NCBI RefSeq assembly: GCF_026013605.1
Contig: NZ_JAPDPJ010000026.1
Span: forward strand, 1 to 64,000
DNA: 64,000 bases
From: Plebeiibacterium sediminum
GTDB lineage: Bacteria > Bacteroidota > Bacteroidia > Bacteroidales > Marinilabiliaceae
Direction of reading: 5' to 3'
The notes below the pieces were generated by a model, which did not search any database, was not told where the DNA came from, and saw only the letters and a program-made list of their open reading frames with translations. The translations under genes were made by a program, and so were the position numbers. Every line of letters starts with the position of its first letter. Position 1 is the first letter of the stretch. Positions 51,063 through 61,194 of the stretch are shown here, piece after piece.

Positions 51063-52358
51063 ATGCGAAGGAAGTATACTATTCATATTGATGATGAACC
51101 ATTGTTTAAGCAAAAGCTGTTGGCTTATTGTAAAAATATGGATTACTGCGGGGTTTATGATTCATGCGGATACAATGGGCATGGTCATGATGGAGTAAAC
51201 TATTACTCTTATGATTTTTTGGCGGGAATTGGAAGTGTTGAAGCTCAGGATGGATCTTTTGAAGCGCTTAACAATTTGCAGCGTAAAACAGATTGGCTTT
51301 TTGGTTATTTGGGATATGATTTAAAAAATGAACTGGAACATTTGTATTCTGTTAATTACGACCAGCTATACTTTTCTCCAACAATGTTTTTTCAACCTCG
51401 TTATGTTCTTATTAAGAGGGACGCTCAATGGAATATAGAATATCTAGAGGAGTTAGATAATGAGCAATCGGTTGATCTTTTTCTTAAGGAAATTAATGAC
51501 AGTGATACTTATTCTAAAAGTACAGAAACCCTTACTTTTTCTCCCAAAATTAGCAGGGAAAAGTATATTGATACAGTTAATTCAATTTTAGAGCATATCC
51601 ATAAAGGTGATATATACGAAATAAACTATTGTCAGGAGTTTTGTGCAGAACAAGTTGATATTGATCCTTACGATACTTATTTACGCTTAATCGAAATTTC
51701 ACCTACACCGTTTGCATCTTTTTTAAAAGTAAAGGATAAATATGTTATTTCGGCTTCACCGGAAAGGTATATGAAAAAGGAAGGCCAGACGTTGATTAGT
51801 CAACCCATAAAAGGAACTGCACCCCGGGGAAAAACAACAGTAGAAGATGAAAAGAATGCATTTGATTTGCAGAATTGTGCAAAAGAACGTTCTGAAAATA
51901 TAATGATTGCTGATTTGGTTCGAAATGATTTGTCGAGAGTGGCAAAGATGGGAAGTGTGCAGGTAGAGGAGCTTTGTGGGATTTATGCATTTCCTCAGGT
52001 ATTTCAGATGATAACTACAGTTGTGGCTGATTTAGACGATGAAAAAGATGCTATCGAAGCTATAAAATATTCCTTTCCAATGGGATCAATGACCGGTGCA
52101 CCCAAAATAAGAGCCATGAAGCTGATTGAGAAGTATGAAGACACAAAGCGAGGTGTATATTCGGGTAGTGTAGGGTATTTTACGCCATCTGGGGATTTTG
52201 ATTTTAACGTAGTCATCAGAAGTTTATTATATAATTCATCAAACAATTACTTATCGTTTATGGTGGGCAGTGCCATAACAGCCAAGAGTGTTCCTGAAAG
52301 TGAATATGAGGAGTGTTTGGTTAAAGCCAGTGCCATATTTAAATTATTTAATTCTTAA
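51063..52358 (+). CDS. pabB: Aminodeoxychorismate synthase component I
   Basis: 431 residues, chorismate-binding fold. Q-P-I-K-G-T-A-P-R-G (about 245-254) carries the lysine that distinguishes PabB from anthranilate synthase (which has Ala). E-R-S-E-N-I-M-I-A-D-L-V-R-N-D-L (about 275-290) and P-M-G-S-M-T-G-A-P-K (about 339-348) are further family motifs. It makes 4-amino-4-deoxychorismate for folate, with a glutaminase partner elsewhere. Start at ATG 51063 retains the family's N-terminal beta strand (Y-T-I-H-I-D-D). tilS follows 13 bases later and is probably co-transcribed. Confidence 0.92.
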   Translation: MRRKYTIHIDDEPLFKQKLLAYCKNMDYCGVYDSCGYNGHGHDGVNYYSYDFLAGIGSVEAQDGSFEALNNLQRKTDWLFGYLGYDLKNELEHLYSVNYDQLYFSPTMFFQPRYVLIKRDAQWNIEYLEELDNEQSVDLFLKEINDSDTYSKSTETLTFSPKISREKYIDTVNSILEHIHKGDIYEINYCQEFCAEQVDIDPYDTYLRLIEISPTPFASFLKVKDKYVISASPERYMKKEGQTLISQPIKGTAPRGKTTVEDEKNAFDLQNCAKERSENIMIADLVRNDLSRVAKMGSVQVEELCGIYAFPQVFQMITTVVADLDDEKDAIEAIKYSFPMGSMTGAPKIRAMKLIEKYEDTKRGVYSGSVGYFTPSGDFDFNVVIRSLLYNSSNNYLSFMVGSAITAKSVPESEYEECLVKASAIFKLFNS

Positions 52359-52371
52359 GAAAGTAAATTAC

Positions 52372-53703
52372 ATGCTAGGCAAGTTTAATTCATTTTTAGT
52401 GCAGGATTGCAAGGTAAAAACGGGACAAAAAATTTTAGTGGCTATTAGTGGAGGAGCTGACTCCCTGGCGTTGCTACATATGCTCACAAAAATGGATGTT
52501 GAAGTATTTGCTGCCCATTGTAATTTTAATTTAAGAGGAGAAGAGTCTGATGCCGACGAAAGTTTTGTTCAAACTTTTTGTGCGGCGCATCATGTTAAGT
52601 TGTTTCTGAAATCTTTTGATACAAAGGGATATAGTAAGCAAAAAGGTATTTCAATTGAGATGGCTGCCCGAGATTTAAGATATGCCTGGTTTCAGGAGCT
52701 GGTGTTAAATGAAAAGCTGGATTGGATTGCTACCGGACATCATAAAGATGATAGTATTGAAACGTTTTTCCTGAATTTAGTAAGAGGAACAGGCGTAAAG
52801 GGATTAACAGGAATTAAGGCAGTTACCAATAATATTATCAGGCCATTATTAGACTTTTCGAGAAGTGAATTAGAGACCTATTGTGAAGATAATCAACTCA
52901 AATACAGAACAGATTCTTCTAACCTGGAATCCATTTACAACAGAAATAAAATCAGAAACGAAATACTGCCATTGTTCCGCTCTATAAATCCTTCATTTGG
53001 TGATACCATGTTAAATAATATGAGTAGATTAAGTCAGGTGAGTGATTTTTTATCAGATTCAATTGAAGACATTAAAAGGGATTATGTGGTGGAGCAGGAC
53101 GATACGGTTTTGATTTCGCTAAGTCATGTGAATGAATTTAAAAACCAGCAGTTGGTGTTGTTTGAACTGCTTCATCCCTATGGTTTTAATGGAACTGTTG
53201 TAAGTGAAGTTGTGGAAGCCATTAAACAGAATGTTTCCGGTAAGCAGTTTTATTCTTCGGAATACCGATTGATAAAAGATCGACAAAATCTGATTATTCT
53301 ACCCTATAAAAAAGATGATTCCGATGCTGTTTATTACATATCATCAGATGAAGTGTTTACAGAGACTCCAATAAATCTTAAAATAGAAAAGGATATTAAT
53401 GCCAAAGATTTTAAAATTGATAAGTCGTTAAATATTGCTCAATTCGATCAGGACTTGCTTGAATATCCATTAAGTATCAGAAGATGGAAACAAGGAGATG
53501 ATTTCCGCCCATTAGGAATGAAAAACTTTAAAAAGTTAAGCGACTATTTTATCGATGCAAAGTTTTCTATTCAGCAAAAAGAAGAGGCCTGGTTACTGCT
53601 TTCTGGTAATGATATTATTTGGATTATAGGTTCACGAACAGATGATAGGTATAAAATAACGCCTAAAACAAAACTAGTCACAAAGTTTATTTGGGAGCAA
53701 TAA
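52372..53703 (+). CDS. tilS: tRNA(Ile)-lysidine synthetase
   Basis: 443 residues from ATG 52372. N-type ATP pyrophosphatase PP-loop S-G-G-A-D-S (about 27-32), A-T-G-H-H-K-D-D-S-I-E-T (about 121-132) and R-N-K-I-R-N-E (about 188-194) are TilS motifs; the C-terminal domain (about 360-440; R-R-W-K-Q-G-D-D-F-R-P-L-G) is present. It converts C34 of the AUA-reading tRNA-Ile to lysidine. Essential gene. Longer upstream open frame overlapping pabB is not needed. Confidence 0.95.
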   Translation: MLGKFNSFLVQDCKVKTGQKILVAISGGADSLALLHMLTKMDVEVFAAHCNFNLRGEESDADESFVQTFCAAHHVKLFLKSFDTKGYSKQKGISIEMAARDLRYAWFQELVLNEKLDWIATGHHKDDSIETFFLNLVRGTGVKGLTGIKAVTNNIIRPLLDFSRSELETYCEDNQLKYRTDSSNLESIYNRNKIRNEILPLFRSINPSFGDTMLNNMSRLSQVSDFLSDSIEDIKRDYVVEQDDTVLISLSHVNEFKNQQLVLFELLHPYGFNGTVVSEVVEAIKQNVSGKQFYSSEYRLIKDRQNLIILPYKKDDSDAVYYISSDEVFTETPINLKIEKDINAKDFKIDKSLNIAQFDQDLLEYPLSIRRWKQGDDFRPLGMKNFKKLSDYFIDAKFSIQQKEEAWLLLSGNDIIWIIGSRTDDRYKITPKTKLVTKFIWEQ

Positions 53704-53758
53704 AATTATTCTTACACTACTTTCTTTACCAAAAATATCATAGTTTTATGTCACAGAT

Positions 53759-53805
53759 GATAACCCTGAAGTCAGCACTCAATTTGAGGTGTTATCCTTT
53801 TATTA
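53759..53805 (+). terminator. Possible terminator after tilS
   Basis: GATAAC (53759-53764) pairs with GTTATC (53791-53796), with an inner CTCAA / TTGAG hairpin, followed by CTTTTATT. Confidence 0.4.
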
Positions 53806-53994
53806 TAGCGCTGATTGCTCTGTTTTTTTACTTGTATTGATGGATATATAGGTTTCATTAATATGTAATTAGTGAATAAAAATATCCGTTATCAGATACT
53901 TTAGTTAGAATAATAACTATTTTAGCTACCCGTTAATCTATATACAAAGGCAAATTATACTTTACTGTATGAGGGATACTGCACAAATAAGATC

Positions 53995-54627
53995 ATGAGC
54001 GTAGAAGTTAATAAATATCGCAAATGTCTTTATGACATTTTGAAAAGAACAGAAGTTATAAATCATTATATACAGGGAGTAAAAACAACAGGCTATTTAG
54101 GGACAGATATAGAATTAATTGCTTTGCAATTTCGCAAAATTATAGAATTGATCGCATTATCTTCTCTTGTGGCAAATAAAAAAGAATATGCAGCCATGCG
54201 TTCTAAATTTAGAGAAGATTGGAATGCTAGATTAATATTTCAAGACTTGGAAAGGGTAAATCCAGAATTCTATCCAAAACCTTCAAAACAAATTGAAAAA
54301 GTAAATTCTGAAGGGGTTAAATATTTTGAATTTGAACCGATAGAAGCAGGCTATTTATCAAAAAAGGAGGCAATTAAAATTTATGAGAAATGTGGAGGAG
54401 TTCTACATGCAGAAAATCCGTTTAGAGAATCTAAAGATATTATGCAACTTCAAAAGCAGTTTCCCTTTTGGATAAAGAAAATAATGACTCTTATGAATCA
54501 CCATAGCATAATCTTGGCTAACAAAAATATGGTTGTTGGTTTAATGAAAGGCAAGAATGATGGACTTCCGCATGTAACGTTATTTGGACTAGCAGAAAAT
54601 CAAAATATAAAACAATTTAAAGAATAA
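53995..54627 (+). CDS. Hypothetical protein
   Basis: 210 residues, soluble, helical, Lys/Glu-rich (E-L-I-A-L-Q-F-R-K-I-I-E-L-I-A-L-S-S-L, about 41-59; W-I-K-K-I-M-T-L-M-N-H-H, about 162-173). Not recognised. It stands alone between tilS and another hypothetical gene, with long non-coding flanks, so the two may be an acquired islet in otherwise conserved backbone. No partner suggests a role. Confidence 0.65.
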   Translation: MSVEVNKYRKCLYDILKRTEVINHYIQGVKTTGYLGTDIELIALQFRKIIELIALSSLVANKKEYAAMRSKFREDWNARLIFQDLERVNPEFYPKPSKQIEKVNSEGVKYFEFEPIEAGYLSKKEAIKIYEKCGGVLHAENPFRESKDIMQLQKQFPFWIKKIMTLMNHHSIILANKNMVVGLMKGKNDGLPHVTLFGLAENQNIKQFKE

Positions 54628-54854
54628 CTCTGCGTATAATATACTATGTAATTTAAAGATAGGTTAGTTGTAATTGGGGATTTGGTTCTCGCAGGTTGTC
54701 TTTATCTATGCTGACCAAGAAGCAGTTTTAAGGCAGCTACAAAATCAATAGTAAGCATTAATGGTAGTTTACATATTGCAATTTCAACGAAAATTTGAGT
54801 AACTGAAAATTACTAATAACGATAAAATGAATCTAAAGATATACATGAAAAGCA

Positions 54855-55559
54855 ATGATCAACGTATTTGAGATATTATTATCTATTCTTTTTATGGCAG
54901 CAGCATTTGGTGTTATGCTATTTATTTGGGTTAAAGTTATTCGATTTCTTAAGGTCAAATCACATCACTATATTGTTCCCCCTAAGCCTGATAAGGATAA
55001 ACATTGGTATCCGATTGATTTTACTAAATACAAATGTTTTATATTTATTAAGGAAAATAGAAAAGAAGTAATTAAAGAAATTCTTGAATTATTAGAGTTT
55101 GATGATAGTGCTGACTTAAAAATTTCAATTCATGATTTGGAGTTCATTTCAAATAATGGTTGGATTCTATTAAGGCTGAATAATGCGACTTTTGATAATT
55201 TTAAAAAGTTAGTTAAATGGATTGGAGAATATGTAGGTGACTTAACTGGGTTCAAAGACTATGTTGCATTTTGTAAGCATAAATCATTACCATATAAGGA
55301 TTATATCATCAAATTAGATAAACAATCCAATGATTATTTAGTAGGAGCATTTCGTAGTAATAAAAACTTTGGGATTTATTTGCCAGACACAAAATTTTCA
55401 GAAAAAGGAAATATTTCACTGTCACGGACTCGTGAAATTAGTTTTTTCGTGGAAGAGAATAAGCTACCGCTGGATTTAATGGATAAAAAAATGATGTCTT
55501 GTGAGGAGGTGTTATATAGCTACCGCCAATATTTGGAAATAAATCAGCTCAGGGAGTAG
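54855..55559 (+). CDS. Hypothetical protein with one N-terminal membrane helix
   Basis: 234 residues. A single hydrophobic segment (about 3-27; F-E-I-L-L-S-I-L-F-M-A-A-A-F-G-V-M-L-F-I-W) anchors a soluble C-terminal domain (about 45-234) of mixed alpha/beta character with a C-terminal Y-S-Y-R-Q-Y-L-E-I. Not recognised. The 54628-54854 gap before it contains no gene. Confidence 0.6.
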   Translation: MINVFEILLSILFMAAAFGVMLFIWVKVIRFLKVKSHHYIVPPKPDKDKHWYPIDFTKYKCFIFIKENRKEVIKEILELLEFDDSADLKISIHDLEFISNNGWILLRLNNATFDNFKKLVKWIGEYVGDLTGFKDYVAFCKHKSLPYKDYIIKLDKQSNDYLVGAFRSNKNFGIYLPDTKFSEKGNISLSRTREISFFVEENKLPLDLMDKKMMSCEEVLYSYRQYLEINQLRE

Positions 55560-55711
55560 TGTTACGTTGACGAAATTGTTGCTTTGAGGATAAGTAGTTT
55601 GTATATAAAGGTATTTGTATTATTTTTTCTCCCTATTCGCTAAAAAATTCCACCATACAATTAACTGCTTAACAGTATTTTTGATTTTTTAATTTATTTA
55701 ATCAAAATACA

Positions 55712-57586
55712 ATGTTGATGAAAAAAAATCTGGTTTTACTTGCATTATGCATTATTATTCTTGGCGCTTGTACTACTTCTGTAAAAAAGAAATTTGACAA
55801 AGGAGAATTTAAGCAATGGGCACAAACTCCTCCAATGGGTTGGAATAGTTGGGATTGTTATGGTCCAACAGTTGAAGAACATGAAGTGAAAGCGAATACT
55901 GATTATATGGCTGAACACCTGAAAGAATTTGGGTGGGAGTATATTGTTGTAGATATACGTTGGTTTGTTGAGAATGATAAAGCCGGTGGTTATAATCAGA
56001 CAGACCCTATTTATGTTATAGATGAATATGGAAGGTATATGCCAGCCATAAATCGTTTCCCATCTGCTTCTAATGGTGAGGGATTCAAAGATCTTGCGGA
56101 TTATGTACACGATAAGGGATTAAAATTTGGTATTCATATCATGCGAGGTATCCCTAAATATGCTGTGGACAATAAACTTCCTGTTAAAGGTACAGATGGT
56201 ATTACAGCCGATCAGATTTATTCAACAGAATTACAATGTACATGGTTAAGAGATAACTATACAATAGTTGCAGATAAACCAGGTGCTCAGGAATACTATA
56301 ACTCTATATTTGAATTATATGCAAGCTGGGGTGTAGATTTTATCAAGATTGATGATTTGTCCCGACCATATCACAAAGGCGAAATAGAATTAATCAGAAA
56401 CGCTATTGATAATTGCGGAAGAGAAATCGTGTTGAGTACATCTCCGGGAGAAACTCCTATAACTGCAGCCGAACATGTAAGTGAACATGCTAATATGTGG
56501 CGTATGGTAGATGATGTTTGGGATACATGGCCACATGTAAAACATTTGTTGGATGTTACCGAAAAATGGTATCCATATATTGCTCCAGGAACATGGCCCG
56601 ATTGCGATATGTTACCATTGGGACGAATTTCAATAAGAGGAGAGCGTGGTAAAGAGCGTATGTCAAGACTTACCAAAGACGAGCAATATACCTTGATGAC
56701 TTTATGGACCATATTCCGCTCGCCTTTAATGTTTGGTGGCGACCTGCCAAGTAACGATGATTTTACATTAAGTCTGCTTACCAATAAGGAGGCACTTCAT
56801 GTATTAAATAAAAGCACCAACAACAAGTTATTAGTTAGTGAATACAATAAGCGTATTTGGGTAGCTGATGATACTGAAAGCGATGATAAGTTTGTCGCAT
56901 TCTTTGGAATCACCGATCAGCAACCTATTGATGAGTCGCTTGCCATATACAGCAGTGAGACCGTTTCGTATGAGGAAGGAAAGCAGCAAACTAATTTAAA
57001 GGTAAAATTGAAAGGTGCAAAAAAATTATTCCTTGTTGTAACTGATAACGGTGATGGATCAAATTGGGATCATGCAGACTGGATTGAACCAAAATTAATT
57101 GGTCCAAAAGGTACATTAGACCTTACTGAAATTCCATGGGTAAGAGCAACTACCGGATATGGAACCGTGACTAAAAACAGAACTGTTATGGGAAGACCTT
57201 TAATCGTTAATGATCAAGAGTATCCGGTTGGAATTGGAACGCATGCAAACTCTGTTATTGAATACGATATTCCGGAAGGTTATGATACATTTACTGCCAT
57301 GGGTGGTTTAGATAAAGAGTGTATTTCTCATACAGAGGGTGCTACTGTGAAATTTCAGGTATACACACAATATCCGTCGGGTTCCGAACCTGTAGGCTCT
57401 GTTAATATAGACTTGGATTTTGAACAATTAGGATTAAAAGGAGATTATACAGCTCGTGATTTATGGGCTAAGGAAGATATCGGAGATTTTACAGATTCAT
57501 TATCTCTTTCTGTGAAAAATCATGGTGCACGATTAATAAGATTAACAAAAAACAATAAATATATTAATTGTAAAGTTGTAATCTAA
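55712..57586 (+). CDS. GH27-type glycosidase (alpha-galactosidase-like) lipoprotein with C-terminal NPCBM domain
   Basis: 624 residues. The lipobox L-G-A-C (Cys20) anchors it to a membrane, probably facing outward. The GH27 TIM barrel (about 35-400) shows P-P-M-G-W-N-S-W-D (about 39-47), and F-I-K-I-D-D with the probable nucleophile Asp214. D-D-V-W-D-T-W (about 268-274) is a candidate for the acid/base region. The C-terminal third has an NPCBM-like carbohydrate-binding module (P-V-G-I-G-T-H-A-N-S-V-I-E-Y, about 508-521). The substrate is probably alpha-galactoside or beta-L-arabinopyranoside. A GH127 gene follows at 57796. Confidence 0.88.
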   Translation: MLMKKNLVLLALCIIILGACTTSVKKKFDKGEFKQWAQTPPMGWNSWDCYGPTVEEHEVKANTDYMAEHLKEFGWEYIVVDIRWFVENDKAGGYNQTDPIYVIDEYGRYMPAINRFPSASNGEGFKDLADYVHDKGLKFGIHIMRGIPKYAVDNKLPVKGTDGITADQIYSTELQCTWLRDNYTIVADKPGAQEYYNSIFELYASWGVDFIKIDDLSRPYHKGEIELIRNAIDNCGREIVLSTSPGETPITAAEHVSEHANMWRMVDDVWDTWPHVKHLLDVTEKWYPYIAPGTWPDCDMLPLGRISIRGERGKERMSRLTKDEQYTLMTLWTIFRSPLMFGGDLPSNDDFTLSLLTNKEALHVLNKSTNNKLLVSEYNKRIWVADDTESDDKFVAFFGITDQQPIDESLAIYSSETVSYEEGKQQTNLKVKLKGAKKLFLVVTDNGDGSNWDHADWIEPKLIGPKGTLDLTEIPWVRATTGYGTVTKNRTVMGRPLIVNDQEYPVGIGTHANSVIEYDIPEGYDTFTAMGGLDKECISHTEGATVKFQVYTQYPSGSEPVGSVNIDLDFEQLGLKGDYTARDLWAKEDIGDFTDSLSLSVKNHGARLIRLTKNNKYINCKVVI

Positions 57587-57732
57587 ATACATAGGCGCAT
57601 TGGTAAGCCTCACTAATAAAAACTTGTCAATGCGCTTATAATGTAACCCTTGCTATCGCAATGACGAGCGGTTTGCAATTTGTCTCCCTTTAACAACATA
57701 TTTGCAAATAATTACCAGACAGTGGTTTTGTA

Positions 57733-57740
57733 TAAATTTG
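57733..57740 (+). promoter_or_regulatory. -7 element for the GH127 gene
   Basis: TAAATTTG matches TAnnTTTG, 55 bases upstream of the ATG at 57796; no -33 at normal distance. Confidence 0.4.
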
Positions 57741-57795
57741 TAAAAGAGTTTCCTACCAGTATTCCCTGGATTCAAAAAAATACTGAATAAGAAAA

Positions 57796-60216
57796 ATGAT
57801 GAAAAGAATATACTCAAGGATCTTGATAGCAATTGCATTAATTGGGGTGTTATTCCCATCTTTCATTAGTGCACAGGAGAAGTTATATCATAATGAATTT
57901 CCGTTAAGCGATGTAACATTATTAGATGGTCCATTCAAACATGCACAGGATTTAAATGCCCAGGTATTGTTAAAATACAATCCCGATCGTTTTTTAGCTC
58001 CATATTTAAAAGTAGCCGGGTTAACACCAAAAGATGAAAATTATGGTAATTGGGAAAGCGATGGGCTTGATGGACATATTGGAGGACATTACTTATCGGC
58101 TATGGCCATTCATTATGCTTCTACCCGAAATGAGGAATTTAAAGAACGAATGGAGTATATGTTATCCGAATTAAAGGCCTGTCAGGAAGCCAATGGTAAG
58201 AAATATCCAGATTGGGGCATTGGTTATCTTGGAGGTGTGCCTAATAGCGATAAACTATGGCCGGAAATTAAAAAAGGAAATACAGCAGCCATATGGCAGG
58301 GATGGGTACCTATGTATAATATTCACAAAATGTATGCAGGGTTACGCGATGCCTGGTTATATGCCGGAAACGAAGAAGCTAAAAGTATGTTCTTAAAATT
58401 CTGCGATTGGGCTGTTCAATTGACAGGAGACTTGTCAGATGATCAGGTTGAAGGTATGCTTGGCAATGAATACGGTGGCTTAAACGAAGTTTTTGCTGAT
58501 GCCTATCAAATCACGAACGATGAGAAATACTTAACCCTGGCAAAACGTTTTTCGCACAAACGTATTTTAGATCCGATGTCTAAGGGAGAAGACAATCTGG
58601 ATAATATGCATGCCAATACGCAGGTTCCTAAGGCAGTGGGTTTTCAACGAGTTGCAGAGTTAAGTAACGATGAAAAATATATCAAAGGGAGTAAATATTT
58701 CTGGGAAACAGTAGTACACAACAGAAGTATTGCTATCGGAGGAAATAGTCGTCGTGAATTTTTTCCTGGTGTTGAAGCATGTTCCGATTACATCAGAGAT
58801 GTTGAAGGTCCTGAATCTTGCAATACGAATAACATGCTGAAATTAACTGAAGGATTGTTTCGAATGAATCCAACAGCTGAATATGCAGACTACTACGAAA
58901 GAGCCATGTATAATCATATTTTATCCACGCAACATCCGGATCATGGAGGTTATGTGTATTTTACACCAGCACGCCCAAATCACTACCGGGTTTATTCTGC
59001 ACCCAATTCAGCAATGTGGTGTTGTGTAGGAACCGGCTTGGAAAATCATGGAAAATACGGACAGTTTATTTATGCGCATGAACAAGATAAGTTATTCCTG
59101 AATTTATTTATTGCATCGGAATTAAACTGGAGAGAGAAAGGAGTTAAAATTACTCAAAATACCAAATTCCCTGAAGAGCAGGCAACTACTTTAAAAATAG
59201 AAACAAAGAAAAAAGTATCGTTTAAGTTAGCGGTTCGTCATCCGTATTGGGTGGCAAAAGAAGATTTTAAGGTATATGTTAACGGGAAAGAAGTTCAACC
59301 TGAATCAGAACCATCTTCTTACGCTCAGATTGAAAGGAAATGGAAAAATGGAGATGAGGTAAAGGTAGTGCTTCCTATGAAAGGAAGATTGGAGAAATTG
59401 ATTCATGTGCCAAATTATTATGCGTTTTTATATGGCCCCATTGTATTAGGTGCTTCAACTAGTACTGAGGATGTAAGTGGTTTAATTGCCGACGACAACC
59501 GATGGGCACACATCGCACATGGTAAGCGTTTCCCATTAAACGAAGCTCCAATTATTATTGAAGACGATTTTTCTAAAATTCCTGAAAAATTAGTACCAGT
59601 GGAAGGAAAACCTCTTACGTTTAGCATGGAAAAGGTGAATATGCTAAATGCTGAAGAACCTTTAATGCTTCAACCGTTTTATCAAATCCATGATACCCGT
59701 TATATGATGTATTGGTTTACCCTGACAAGCGATGGCTATAAAGGGGTACTTGATTCAATTAAAGCAGAAGAAGCCTATATATTAGATTTGGATAGCAGAA
59801 CTACTGATAAAGTGCAACCAGGCCAACAGCAACCTGAAGCTGACCACTATATGGAAACAGAAAACAGTCATACAGGGGTGACTTCCAATGAGTTTTGGCG
59901 TGATGCCAGAAATGGTGGCTTTTTTAGTTATAAAATGAACACTAAGGGCCAGACTGATTTAGCGCTTCGACTTCGTTATTGGGGATCGAATTGGAATAAC
60001 AGGAAGTTTGAGATTTATATCGATGATGAACTACTAGCTACCGAAGACATTCGTAAATGGAATATTTCAGATTTTAAAGAAGAAACTTATCTGATACCTG
60101 TTTCTATGCTCGAAGGAAAGGAAAGTGTTCGTGTTAAATTTCAGGCACCAGAAAAGGGAATTGCCGGAGGTATATTTTATGTTCGATTATTTAAGCCTAA
60201 AGCAGGAGAGAAATAG
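57796..60216 (+). CDS. GH127 beta-L-arabinofuranosidase (DUF1680)
   Basis: 806 residues, signal peptide (about 1-27, S-F-I-S-A-Q). The (alpha/alpha)6 barrel spans about 30-470. Family catalytic features all seem present: Glu321 (G-G-N-S-R-R-E-F) as likely acid/base, E-S-C (Glu340, Cys342) and C-C (Cys409, Cys410) as zinc ligands, with Cys409 as nucleophile by comparison with the characterised bifidobacterial enzyme. Beta-sandwich domains and a DUF4986-like C-terminus follow. It removes beta-L-arabinofuranose from glycans such as hydroxyproline-linked arabinosides. Substrate inferred from family. Confidence 0.9.
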   Translation: MMKRIYSRILIAIALIGVLFPSFISAQEKLYHNEFPLSDVTLLDGPFKHAQDLNAQVLLKYNPDRFLAPYLKVAGLTPKDENYGNWESDGLDGHIGGHYLSAMAIHYASTRNEEFKERMEYMLSELKACQEANGKKYPDWGIGYLGGVPNSDKLWPEIKKGNTAAIWQGWVPMYNIHKMYAGLRDAWLYAGNEEAKSMFLKFCDWAVQLTGDLSDDQVEGMLGNEYGGLNEVFADAYQITNDEKYLTLAKRFSHKRILDPMSKGEDNLDNMHANTQVPKAVGFQRVAELSNDEKYIKGSKYFWETVVHNRSIAIGGNSRREFFPGVEACSDYIRDVEGPESCNTNNMLKLTEGLFRMNPTAEYADYYERAMYNHILSTQHPDHGGYVYFTPARPNHYRVYSAPNSAMWCCVGTGLENHGKYGQFIYAHEQDKLFLNLFIASELNWREKGVKITQNTKFPEEQATTLKIETKKKVSFKLAVRHPYWVAKEDFKVYVNGKEVQPESEPSSYAQIERKWKNGDEVKVVLPMKGRLEKLIHVPNYYAFLYGPIVLGASTSTEDVSGLIADDNRWAHIAHGKRFPLNEAPIIIEDDFSKIPEKLVPVEGKPLTFSMEKVNMLNAEEPLMLQPFYQIHDTRYMMYWFTLTSDGYKGVLDSIKAEEAYILDLDSRTTDKVQPGQQQPEADHYMETENSHTGVTSNEFWRDARNGGFFSYKMNTKGQTDLALRLRYWGSNWNNRKFEIYIDDELLATEDIRKWNISDFKEETYLIPVSMLEGKESVRVKFQAPEKGIAGGIFYVRLFKPKAGEK

Positions 60217-60268
60217 CAATCTGATTTACTAATAGATGATGTTTTAATACGCTAAAACGATCTGTATA

Positions 60269-60312
60269 AATAAACCCCTTGTTGTATCAATTACAGCAAG
60301 GGGTTTATTTAT
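60269..60312 (+). terminator. Terminator after the GH127 gene
   Basis: Perfect stem TAAACCCCTT / AAGGGGTTTA (60271-60280 with 60298-60307), continuing into ATTTAT. Below it, 60313-60603 holds no gene; TACCTTTG (60468-60475) is a possible -7 element for the MEKHLA gene with a long leader. Confidence 0.75.
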
Positions 60313-60603
60313 ACACTATTTTGGGATAAAACTGACCTCTTAATACATGGTTGGTTTTGTAGGGATAAAGCTATCACCAGCATCTGTTTGTAAGTAGGCA
60401 TAGAAGGATTCGTTATTTTAAGTAGGAAATTATTTAGTTGTAGTTTCAAAAATGATTTTGTAAGGATTACCTTTGTAAATCGAATGCCACAGGTAATTGA
60501 TAAGTTGCAAAACAATAGATAAGAGTTATCCTGCTGGTTTTTCTATCTGAAAAAGAAAATATACAATATCCTATTTCAAAAGAATACTATAATACAAAAT
60601 ACA

Positions 60604-61080
60604 ATGAATAATACAGGTGTTCCAAGTAGCGAAAATGCTTACTTAAAAGATTATATACATCAAATTACGAATAGTTTAAAAGAGTTAACAAATATTGAGT
60701 TAGTTGACTCTACATTGAGTTTGGAGGAACAAGCCAAGCAGGTATTCAATGCTGATTATGTATTTTTGGCTCATAATGGTTTCAGTGATCCGATATTTAA
60801 CTATGCCAATCAAACTGCGCTAAATTTGTTTGAAATGTCATGGGAAGAAATAACGAATCTGCCTTCTAAATATTCAGCAGAAAGTGATGAGAGAGGACAA
60901 CGAGAAAAATTTATTAATGAAGTTACAGAAAAGGGTTATTCAAAAGATTATTCCGGTATCAGAATATCAAAGACAGGCAAAAGATTTAAAATCAAAAATG
61001 TAATTCTCTGGAATGTATATGATGCTGAAAACAACAGAATTGGTCAGGCTGCAATGTTTAACGAATATGAGTATTTGTAG
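60604..61080 (+). CDS. MEKHLA (PAS-like) domain protein
   Basis: 158 residues, all one PAS-like domain (about 20-158): V-F-L-A-H-N-G-F-S-D-P-I-F-N-Y-A-N-Q-T-A-L-N-L-F-E-M-S-W-E-E (about 54-83), and S-G-I-R-I-S-K-T-G-K-R-F-K-I-K-N-V-I-L-W-N-V (about 118-139). MEKHLA proteins bind a cofactor or ligand and are often redox or light sensors; there is no attached output domain. No neighbour points to its partner. Confidence 0.85.
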   Translation: MNNTGVPSSENAYLKDYIHQITNSLKELTNIELVDSTLSLEEQAKQVFNADYVFLAHNGFSDPIFNYANQTALNLFEMSWEEITNLPSKYSAESDERGQREKFINEVTEKGYSKDYSGIRISKTGKRFKIKNVILWNVYDAENNRIGQAAMFNEYEYL

Positions 61081-61194
61081 CATTTTACCTGAGAAACTTT
61101 TAAAGATAATTGGATACAGTTTCAAAAACATATTCTTAAGACATGACCAATGTTTTGAAGTATATACTATAACTTAAGAATATAATCTGGAGCT

